A program made the translations under genes and the position numbers. Below the pieces are notes generated by a model, which saw nothing but the letters and a program-made list of their open reading frames with translations, ran no database searches and was not told the origin of the DNA. A stretch of 21,066 nt of DNA, taken from Flavobacteriaceae bacterium (GTDB lineage: Bacteria; Bacteroidota; Bacteroidia; Flavobacteriales; Flavobacteriaceae). This document shows, piece after piece, positions 15,359 to 21,066 of the stretch. Within the stretch, counting starts at the first letter, position 1. Each line of letters starts with the position of its first letter. The stretch lies in the NCBI GenBank assembly GCA_030694835.1, contig JAUYUF010000093.1, positions 1 through 21,066 on the forward strand, written 5' to 3'.

Positions 15359-15883
15359 TTATGTTTTTTTTAAATCTTTTAATTTATCCCATCTAGGATC
15401 AATATGTTCTATTTTAATTTCTTTTACTTCTAACTCTTTTAACTTTTCAATTACTTCAGATTTTAATGAACCATCAATAACATTTGGGTGAATTCTTTTT
15501 GATGGAATTGCCAAAATAATTGACTCATATATATATTGAGCTATATTTATCTGAAACTCCGTGTGTGGAATCACTAGAATATCATCTCTATCATCATTAT
15601 ATTCTTCACCAAATTTAACTATGAGTTTAAATTCATCATTGATTGGGAGATTAAACAACTCATTAGAAATATCACAAGAAACGGTTACGCTTCCATTAAA
15701 TTGAAATTCTAATTCTAGCATTGTTAACTTTTTTACAAAAGATAAATCAACTTTTATATCAATATCATCAAACTCATCGTACTGAAAAGCTTTAAAGAAC
15801 TTTTTGTCAATTTGATATTCAAACTGGTGTTTTCCCTCCCTTAAACCAATAAAAGGAATTGTAAACATGTTCATCTCTTTCAT
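15359..15883 (-). CDS. yceD: DUF177/YceD family protein
   Basis: YceD-like proteins are encoded next to rpmF in most bacteria. They are linked to 23S rRNA or large-subunit assembly, but their mechanism is poorly known. From the ATG at 15883 the protein has 174 residues. It begins MKEMNMFTIPFIGLREGKH and carries the family-like strand VTVSCDISNELFNLPI with a single Cys. The C-terminal part is rich in Lys and Glu and ends WDKLKDLKKT. An in-frame TTG at 15907 would add eight residues but falls inside the promoter element. It is the first gene of the yceD-rpmF unit. Confidence 0.85.
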   Translation of the reverse strand: MKEMNMFTIPFIGLREGKHQFEYQIDKKFFKAFQYDEFDDIDIKVDLSFVKKLTMLELEFQFNGSVTVSCDISNELFNLPINDEFKLIVKFGEEYNDDRDDILVIPHTEFQINIAQYIYESIILAIPSKRIHPNVIDGSLKSEVIEKLKELEVKEIKIEHIDPRWDKLKDLKKT

Positions 15884-15904
15884 CTTGCTATCAAATTGAG
15901 CGTG

Positions 15905-15912
15905 CAAAGATA
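15905..15912 (-). promoter_or_regulatory. -7 promoter element (TATCTTTG) for yceD-rpmF
   Basis: On the - strand TATCTTTG fits TAnnTTTG exactly and lies 21 bases before the chosen ATG. No clear -33 TTG is found. It sits in the 79-base gap after pdxA. No pdxA terminator hairpin is visible in that gap, so pdxA readthrough into yceD-rpmF remains possible. Confidence 0.65.
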
Positions 15913-15962
15913 TAAATATTTACTCTAAATGAAAAATATCTATTTCTAAAATTTTAAGAAAT

Positions 15963-16994
15963 TTATTCTAAACGATTATCAACCAGTGCTAAATATTCAG
16001 TTCTAGTGTTATAAATCTGTAAAGCCGCGAATAGTGCCTCTTTAAACGAAGTCTCTTCTGCTATACCTTTTCCTGCAATTTCGTATGCTGTTCCATGGTC
16101 TGGAGAAGTTCTAATTTTATTAATACCGGCACTAAAATTTACACCTCTACCAAATGACAATGCTTTAAAAGGCGCCAAACCTTGATCGTGATACATAGCT
16201 AAAACTCCATCAAATTTCGTGAATAGTTTAGACCCAAAGAAACTATCTGCAGAATATGGGCCTTGTACAAATTTTCCTTCTTGTTGAATTTCTAAGATTG
16301 TTGGCATTACAATATCATCGTCTTCATTACCAATAACACCTTTGTCTCCACAATGTGGATTCAATCCTAAAATGGCAATTTTTGGCTTTGAAATACCAAA
16401 ATCTTGAATTAATGAATTGTGAAAAATGGCCACTTTTTTCTTAATAAGTTCAGGAGTTATACTTTCTGAAACCTTTGAAATTGGTATATGAGCAGTAATC
16501 AATCCTAGTTTAATTTCATCAGTCATCAACATCATTAAAGGTTCATCATCACCAAATTTCTTGGCTAGATATTCTGTTTGTCCAGGAAAAACAAAATTAG
16601 GTGATTGCGCATTGTCTTTATTGATGGGCGCGGTAACTAATACATCTATCTCATTATTAATTAAAGCATTTGAGGCAGCCTCTAGTGAAAGTAAAGCATA
16701 TTTTCCTGCCATTTTAGAAGGTTTTCCAAAAACAACATTCACGTCTTCTTTCCAAACATTTACAAGATTCAATTTTCCGAAAATTGCTTGGTTTGGATAT
16801 GCAATTCCATGAATAGGAGTCTCTAAATCCAACTCTTTCTTGTGAATAGAAATTAATTTATTGGATGCAAATATTATTGGAGTACAAAACTCTAACATTC
16901 GTTTATCTGCAAATGTTTTTAATATGATTTCTATACCAACACCATTAATATCTCCAACTGAAATTCCTACTTTAATATTTTCGTTTTTACTCAT
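15963..16994 (-). CDS. pdxA: 4-hydroxythreonine-4-phosphate dehydrogenase
   Basis: PdxA oxidises 4-phosphohydroxy-L-threonine with NAD(P) to a product that PdxJ uses to make pyridoxine phosphate, in the DXP-dependent vitamin B6 pathway. From the ATG at 16994 it has 343 residues. The family landmarks are all present: KVGISVGDINGVGIEI near the start, TAHIPISKVS, LGLNPHCGDKG, and MYHDQGLAPFK. The histidines in the last three are the expected metal ligands. A GTG at 17000 would add two residues (MI) and is less likely. It is divergent from ribE with overlapping promoters. Confidence 0.95.
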   Translation of the reverse strand: MSKNENIKVGISVGDINGVGIEIILKTFADKRMLEFCTPIIFASNKLISIHKKELDLETPIHGIAYPNQAIFGKLNLVNVWKEDVNVVFGKPSKMAGKYALLSLEAASNALINNEIDVLVTAPINKDNAQSPNFVFPGQTEYLAKKFGDDEPLMMLMTDEIKLGLITAHIPISKVSESITPELIKKKVAIFHNSLIQDFGISKPKIAILGLNPHCGDKGVIGNEDDDIVMPTILEIQQEGKFVQGPYSADSFFGSKLFTKFDGVLAMYHDQGLAPFKALSFGRGVNFSAGINKIRTSPDHGTAYEIAGKGIAEETSFKEALFAALQIYNTRTEYLALVDNRLE

Positions 16995-17014
16995 AATCAC
17001 TCATTTTTTATTCC

Positions 17015-17022
17015 TACTTTTG
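17015..17022 (+). promoter_or_regulatory. -7 promoter element (TACTTTTG) for ribE
   Basis: TACTTTTG matches TAnnTTTG and ends 30 bases before the ribE ATG. It lies only 6 bases from the opposite-facing pdxA element at 17029-17036. Confidence 0.55.
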
Positions 17023-17028
17023 AATGGT

Positions 17029-17036
17029 CAAAAATA
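17029..17036 (-). promoter_or_regulatory. -7 promoter element (TATTTTTG) for pdxA
   Basis: On the - strand TATTTTTG matches TAnnTTTG and lies 34 bases before the pdxA ATG at 16994. Its predicted start site (about 17022-17025) falls next to the ribE -7 element. Confidence 0.5.
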
Positions 17037-17052
17037 ACCAAAATTTAATGAA

Positions 17053-17640
17053 ATGTTTACAGGAATTATAGAAAGTATCGGTATTGTCAAAAATCTGATA
17101 AATGAAGGTGATAATTTACACATATCCGTTGAGAGTCAATTAACTCCAGAATTAAAAATTGATCAAAGTATTGCACATAATGGAACATGCCTAACTGTGG
17201 TTAAGATTAAAGATGATATTTATACGGTTACAGCCATCAAAGAAACATTAGAAAAAACTAATTTAGGAAAACTAGAAATTGGCTCAAAAATTAATTTAGA
17301 ACGCGCTATGATTCTTGGTGACAGACTAGATGGACATATTGTTCAAGGTCATGTAGATCAAACTGCTACTTGTACACATGTATTAGAAGAAGATGGTAGC
17401 TGGGTTTTTACTTTTAAATATAATTCATTGCATAAAGACAATATTACTATTGAAAAAGGCTCTATTACTATTAATGGAGTAAGTCTTACAGTTGTCAATT
17501 CCAAAGAAAATGAATTTAGTGTAGCTATAATACCTTATACTTTTGAAAATACAAATTTTCATCAAATTAAAATTGGTACTGCCGTTAATTTAGAGTTTGA
17601 TGTGATTGGAAAATACGTTGCTAGACTGTTGAAAAAGTAG
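17053..17640 (+). CDS. ribE: riboflavin synthase alpha chain
   Basis: Riboflavin synthase converts two molecules of 6,7-dimethyl-8-ribityllumazine into riboflavin and a pyrimidinedione, the last step of vitamin B2 synthesis. The 195 residues show the two tandem lumazine-binding domains, about 1-97 and 98-195. The N-terminus MFTGIIESIG is diagnostic. The repeated substrate motifs are NGTCLTVV in the first half and NGVSLTVV in the second, and GHIVQGHVDQ lies at the start of the second. No RFN-type riboswitch is visible in the 52-base gap before the start, so regulation is unclear. Confidence 0.97.
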   Translation: MFTGIIESIGIVKNLINEGDNLHISVESQLTPELKIDQSIAHNGTCLTVVKIKDDIYTVTAIKETLEKTNLGKLEIGSKINLERAMILGDRLDGHIVQGHVDQTATCTHVLEEDGSWVFTFKYNSLHKDNITIEKGSITINGVSLTVVNSKENEFSVAIIPYTFENTNFHQIKIGTAVNLEFDVIGKYVARLLKK

Positions 17641-17755
17641 TTTATTTTTTAGTTTTTTAATACTTTATTACGCTCTAAGTGGTGATAATATTGTCACAAC
17701 TGATAAAGGAACAATTAGTGAAAAAATTATTAAGTTTAAATTTAATTAGAAATAT

Positions 17756-19060
17756 TTATTTCTGACGAATATAAACAGAAACAGGAACTCCTTTAAAATC
17801 AAATTTCTCTCTTAATTTATTTTCTAAGAATCTTTTATAAGGTTCTTTTACGTACTGAGGTAAGTTTGCGAAAAACACAAACTGTGGTACATAAGTAGGT
17901 AATTGTGTGCAATATTTGATTTTTACAAATTTTCCTTTTAATGATGGAGGAGGATAACTTTGAATTAGTTCTAACATCACTTCATTTAGCTTGCTAGTTG
18001 ATATTCTCTTTGTTTTATTTTTATATACTTCAACAGCAGTTTCAATTGCCTTAAAAATACGTTGTTTAGTCAAAACAGATGTAAAAATAATAGGCACATC
18101 AGTAAATGGAGCTATTTCTTTTCTAATGGCTTCTTCATATAGTTTTGCAGAGTTCGTCTCTTTTTCAATCAAATCCCATTTGTTAACCAAAATAACAATT
18201 CCCTTATTATTTTTCTCTGCTAACCAAAAAATATTCTGATCTTGACCTTCAAATCCTCGAGTAGCATCTACAATTAAAATAACGACATCACATTCTTCAA
18301 TAGCTCTTACAGCACGCATTACAGAGTAAAACTCCAGATCTTCTTTTACCTTACTTTTTTTACGAATTCCAGCAGTGTCAACTAAAGTGAAATCAAACCC
18401 AAATTGATTGTAATCTATATTGATAGTATCTCTTGTAGTTCCTGCAATATCAGTTACAATGGTTCTGTCAATTCCTATCAATGCATTTATAAAGGAAGAT
18501 TTTCCAGCATTAGGTCTGCCTACTACTGCAAATTTAGGAAGTGTTGATTCTTCAATTTCTTCGTTTTCAGGTAAAACTTCGGCAACTGCATCTAATAAAT
18601 CACCTGTTCCGCTACCATTCATAGAAGAAATTGTGAAAAATTCTCCTAATCCTAAATTATAAAATTCGAGTGCTTCAGTTTCTCGTTTAGCATTGTCAAC
18701 TTTATTAACTACTAAGAATATTGGTTTTTTAACTTGGCGCAATATTTTGGCAACCTCTTCATCCATACCTGTTACACCATTTTCTACATCAACCACAAAC
18801 AAAATAACATCAGCTTCATCAATAGCAAGTTGTACTTGTTTTCTAATTTCTTCTTCAAAGATATCATCCGATCCAACTACATATCCGCCTGTATCAATTA
18901 CAGAAAATTCTTTACCATTCCAGTCAGATTTTCCGTAATGACGATCTCTTGTAACACCACTTACAGCATCAACAATTGCTTCTCTTTTCTTAACGAATCG
19001 ATTAAATAGGGTTGATTTTCCAACATTTGGGCGCCCAACAATGGCTACAATATTACTCAT
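17756..19060 (-). CDS. der: ribosome biogenesis GTPase Der (EngA)
   Basis: Der is an essential GTPase with two G domains that acts in maturation of the 50S subunit. The 434 residues contain GRPNVGKS (9-16), DTGG (57-60) and NKVD (119-122) in domain 1. Domain 2 has GRPNAGKS (181-188), DTAG (228-231) and NKWD (293-296). A C-terminal KH-like domain follows, containing YPPPSLKGKFVKIKYCTQ. All nucleotide-binding motifs are intact. The ATG at 19060 lies 16 bases after its promoter. It converges with ribE across a 115-base gap. Confidence 0.97.
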   Translation of the reverse strand: MSNIVAIVGRPNVGKSTLFNRFVKKREAIVDAVSGVTRDRHYGKSDWNGKEFSVIDTGGYVVGSDDIFEEEIRKQVQLAIDEADVILFVVDVENGVTGMDEEVAKILRQVKKPIFLVVNKVDNAKRETEALEFYNLGLGEFFTISSMNGSGTGDLLDAVAEVLPENEEIEESTLPKFAVVGRPNAGKSSFINALIGIDRTIVTDIAGTTRDTINIDYNQFGFDFTLVDTAGIRKKSKVKEDLEFYSVMRAVRAIEECDVVILIVDATRGFEGQDQNIFWLAEKNNKGIVILVNKWDLIEKETNSAKLYEEAIRKEIAPFTDVPIIFTSVLTKQRIFKAIETAVEVYKNKTKRISTSKLNEVMLELIQSYPPPSLKGKFVKIKYCTQLPTYVPQFVFFANLPQYVKEPYKRFLENKLREKFDFKGVPVSVYIRQK

Positions 19061-19064
19061 TACG

Positions 19065-19081
19065 TCAAATTTTTTGCAAAG
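19065..19081 (-). repeat. 17-base element identical at the der and era promoters (der copy)
   Basis: On the - strand CTTTGCAAAAAATTTGA covers the last part of the der -7 element, the likely start site and the leader. The same 17 bases occur upstream of era at 20555-20571. Confidence 0.7.
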
Positions 19082-19084
19082 ATA
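19077..19084 (-). promoter_or_regulatory. -7 promoter element (TATCTTTG) for der
   Basis: On the - strand TATCTTTG matches TAnnTTTG and ends 16 bases before the der ATG. A TTA, close to the -33 TTG, lies 17 bases upstream. Confidence 0.65.
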
Positions 19085-19160
19085 GGTAATCCATTATTAA
19101 TTAACCTCTTTGCCTATAGAATTAAAAAATTATGTTACTTTAGATTTTTAATTATTTAGA

Positions 19161-19661
19161 ATGACTATAAATAGCAATGAAATAATTCTCAGACCTCGAT
19201 TTAAAGTTTCTGTTCCGGAAAATCATTTAATTTTAATAGAGCGTTTTAAAAATATTAAGAAGGAGATCAATCAGAAATATATTTCTAAAGTAGTTCAAAA
19301 TTATATTTTATTGGATATTCCTGAGGATAATAATAGATTTTGGTCTCCTCAATTAGAATTAAGAGTTGAACCTATTGACGACAATAATTCGGAGCTCAAA
19401 TGTTTATTTGGACCTAAAGGTATTGTATGGACTTTTTTTATGTTTCTTCACTTTATTTGCGCTGGAGTATTTTTTGTGTTTTTTGTAATTACCTACGCCA
19501 ATTGGTCTCTTGATAAAACCTATTTAATACCATTAAGCATTTGTTTATCTATGATATTAGTATGGATTACATTATATATTGTAGGAAGAATTGGAAAAAA
19601 ATTAGCGCAATCTCAAATGAGAGAATTGCGCAATTATTTACAACAAGTAATTGATAGTTAG
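19161..19661 (+). CDS. two-TM membrane protein of unknown function between der and era
   Basis: I do not recognise this 166-residue protein. It has a soluble N-terminal part of about 85 residues with beta-strand character, including FWSPQLELRVEP and LKCLFGPKG. Two membrane helices follow at about 88-112 and 119-142. A short basic C-terminal tail, KLAQSQMRELRNYL, is probably helical. The FWSPQ...LFGP region recalls a protein conserved in Flavobacteriia near GTPase genes, but that is from memory. It is divergent from der and converges with era with 6 bases between stops. A partial promoter may be TTG (19110-19112) plus TACTTTAG (19136-19143), which has one mismatch to the consensus. Confidence 0.82.
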   Translation: MTINSNEIILRPRFKVSVPENHLILIERFKNIKKEINQKYISKVVQNYILLDIPEDNNRFWSPQLELRVEPIDDNNSELKCLFGPKGIVWTFFMFLHFICAGVFFVFFVITYANWSLDKTYLIPLSICLSMILVWITLYIVGRIGKKLAQSQMRELRNYLQQVIDS

Positions 19662-19667
19662 GGAGTT

Positions 19668-20549
19668 TTAATCTAAATATCCAAAACGCTTTAATTGTTT
19701 TTGACTATTTCTCCAATCTTTATTTACCTTAACATATAATTCTAGGAAAATCTTTTTATCAAAAAAGATTTCTAAATCTTTACGAGCTTCAGTCCCAACT
19801 CTTTTTAAGGCATCCCCTTTATGACCGATAATAATCCCTTTTTGGGATTCGCGTTCAACCATAATTATCGATCGAATTTTTATAATACTTTCATCTTCAA
19901 AAAACTCTTCGGTATCGATCTCTACTGAATAAGGAATCTCTTTTTTATAATGTTGTAATATTTTTTCACGAATAGTTTCATTTACAAAGAAACGTTCAGG
20001 CTTATCGGTTAACTGATCTTTTGGATAGTATGCGGGTGATTCTGGAAGTAATTCAATTATTCTGTTAAAAACAGGTTGAATGTTGAAATTTTCTAATGCA
20101 GAAATAGCGTGAATTTCAGCGTTTGGAAGTTGTTCTTTCCAATATGCAATTTTAGCTTCTACTTCTTCCTGATTAGAGGTGTCTATTTTATTGATGAGAA
20201 TGACTACTGGGATTGTTGAATTCTTTAATTTATCGAAATACTTTTCATCTTTTAAACCTTGTTCTTTTACTTCAACCATATAAAGCAAAATATCGGCATC
20301 TTCAAAGGCTGATTTTACAAAACCCATCATTGATTCTTGAAGTTGATAAGCCGGTTTAATGATTCCTGGAGTATCAGAAAAAAGAATTTGAAAATCCTCA
20401 CCATTAACAATTCCGAGGATTCTATGGCGAGTTGTTTGTGCTTTTGAAGTAACAATTGACAATCGTTCACCAACTATGGCATTCATAAATGTTGATTTAC
20501 CAACATTTGGATTTCCAATAATATTTACATAACCCGCTTTGTGTGACAT
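19668..20549 (-). CDS. era: GTPase Era
   Basis: Era is an essential GTPase that binds the 3' end of 16S rRNA and acts in assembly of the 30S subunit. From the ATG at 20549 it has 293 residues. The G domain has GNPNVGKS (12-19), DTPG (59-62) and an intact NKID. The C-terminal KH domain carries the GxxG-type loop IIGHKGDALKRVG, and the protein ends QLKRFGYLD. A TTG at 20558 would add three residues, and I consider it less likely. Its leader shares a 17-base sequence with der. Confidence 0.96.
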   Translation of the reverse strand: MSHKAGYVNIIGNPNVGKSTFMNAIVGERLSIVTSKAQTTRHRILGIVNGEDFQILFSDTPGIIKPAYQLQESMMGFVKSAFEDADILLYMVEVKEQGLKDEKYFDKLKNSTIPVVILINKIDTSNQEEVEAKIAYWKEQLPNAEIHAISALENFNIQPVFNRIIELLPESPAYYPKDQLTDKPERFFVNETIREKILQHYKKEIPYSVEIDTEEFFEDESIIKIRSIIMVERESQKGIIIGHKGDALKRVGTEARKDLEIFFDKKIFLELYVKVNKDWRNSQKQLKRFGYLD

Positions 20550-20554
20550 AGTTC

Positions 20555-20571
20555 TCAAATTTTTTGCAAAG
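20555..20571 (-). repeat. 17-base element identical at the der and era promoters (era copy)
   Basis: On the - strand CTTTGCAAAAAATTTGA covers the end of the era -7 element and runs to 5 bases before the ATG. It is identical to the copy at 19065-19081. Confidence 0.7.
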
Positions 20572-20574
20572 TTA
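20567..20574 (-). promoter_or_regulatory. -7 promoter element (TAACTTTG) for era
   Basis: On the - strand TAACTTTG matches TAnnTTTG and ends 17 bases before the ATG at 20549. A leader of about 13 bases is expected. Confidence 0.65.
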
Positions 20575-20648
20575 TTATTTTAAAATGGGAAATCAGTCTT
20601 TAAGCAATTTAAAAGAATATGATTTATCTAAAAAATAATAAAATAGGC

Positions 20649-20680
20649 TTGCGCGGATATGAAAAATTATAGTATCTTTG
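20649..20680 (+). promoter_or_regulatory. complete Bacteroidota-type promoter for tRNA-fMet
   Basis: TTG (20649-20651), a 21-base spacer and TATCTTTG (20673-20680) form both halves of the TTG / TAnnTTTG promoter. It is the best-formed promoter in the window. The tRNA begins 10 bases later, so the 5' leader is only a few bases. Confidence 0.8.
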
Positions 20681-20690
20681 CACCACAAAT

Positions 20691-20763
<73 letters not shown>

Positions 20764-20772
20764 CTAAGCAAG

Positions 20773-20803
20773 ACGCATTACTTTTTTAGGTGATGCGTTT
20801 TTT
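20773..20803 (+). terminator. Rho-independent terminator after tRNA-fMet
   Basis: ACGCATTAC (20773-20781) pairs with GTGATGCGT (20790-20798) with one G-U pair and can extend by two more pairs. It is followed by TTTTTT. It lies 10 bases after the tRNA. Confidence 0.88.
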
Positions 20804-21066
20804 ATTTCCCAACAGTTATACCTAGATATTACTGAGATTAAAGAAAACAGCCCATTAACTTTTGAGGTTCGATATTGATAAATTCAATTTTGACTTTTCT
20901 ATATGGAGGTCTTGTAAATACGAAGCTAGTTTTGATTTTTCCATAAATTCCATATTTTGTTGTTAGAAGTAGTGTTGAAATTGAAAATATAATCACTAAT
21001 TGTTAAACATTAAGGCTATTTAGTTAAATTTGAAGGAGGCTAAAGTATAAATCTCGTTAATTACAA
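20804..21066. other. non-coding or unresolved right end of the window
   Basis: About 260 bases follow the tRNA terminator without a convincing gene. The best open frame is on the - strand at 20855-20953, 32 residues starting MEFMEKSKLASYLQ, with EKSKL present twice. It has no TAnnTTTG upstream and no recognisable family. Stops are frequent in the other frames. A gene could begin beyond the right edge. Confidence 0.5.

Noticed and set aside
17000..17052. Possible FMN riboswitch upstream of ribE
   Set aside because: The space is only 52 bases and no RFN-element sequence is present; it is filled by the divergent promoters.
17679..17700. Imperfect inverted repeat GTGGTGA / TCACAAC after ribE, considered as a terminator
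   Set aside because: The stem has an internal mismatch and no T-run follows on either strand, so termination is not supported.
18734..19009. A 91-codon + strand open frame inside der
   Set aside because: It lies wholly antisense to the conserved first G domain of Der, has no promoter or family features, and is a by-product of der codon use.

Overview
The window is low-GC DNA from a member of the Flavobacteriia (Bacteroidota), close to Flavobacterium. Four things point there. Most genes are preceded by the Bacteroidota -7 element TAnnTTTG with a very short leader. Shine-Dalgarno sequences are almost absent. The gene content is typical, with an exbB/exbD/exbD cluster carrying an extra membrane gene, a PorT-like barrel, and a DUF177-rpmF cluster beside fabH-accB-accC. 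The last point is a cysteine-free ribosomal protein L32. Nearly everything is core housekeeping. I found no insertion sequence, prophage, CRISPR array, toxin-antitoxin pair or defence island.

Layout. Positions 2-208 are the 3' end of an outer-membrane protein gene. An MMPL/RND-type exporter, asnS, and rpoN with a small PAP2-like membrane protein gene follow on the + strand (255-6291). The - strand then carries a PorT-like barrel gene, the proton-motive-force energiser cluster exbB-(4-TM protein)-exbD-exbD, tRNA-Ser(GGA) and a type I asparaginase (6279-10735). A + strand zinc metallopeptidase (10837-11514) converges on an Lrp/AsnC regulator. The - strand continues with accC, accB, fabH, rpmF, a YceD-like gene and pdxA (11561-16994). 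The gene ribE is divergent from pdxA. The ribosome-assembly GTPase genes der and era, both on the - strand, flank a + strand two-TM protein of unknown function. The window ends with initiator tRNA-Met, its terminator, and about 260 bases without a convincing gene.

How the genes fit together. FabH, AccB and AccC supply the start of fatty-acid synthesis, making malonyl-CoA and then the first condensation. The YceD-like protein and L32, then Der and Era, belong to ribosome synthesis and assembly. PdxA and RibE make the cofactors pyridoxal phosphate and riboflavin. ExbB and the two ExbDs should power TonB-dependent outer-membrane uptake, although no tonB is present here. AsnS and the asparaginase both handle asparagine but sit in separate transcription units.

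Four gene starts were set downstream of the longest open frame (zinc peptidase, accB, yceD-like, pdxA), and era as a fifth. In two of them the longer frame begins inside the promoter element. The more interesting signals are regulatory or small-scale: a 17-base identical element at the der and era promoters, face-to-face pdxA/ribE promoters, a near-leaderless rpoN, a degenerate PAP2-like protein, a CxxC insert in one ExbD, and loss of the proton-relay acid in one half of the MMPL exporter. I see no strong candidate for a wholly new system.
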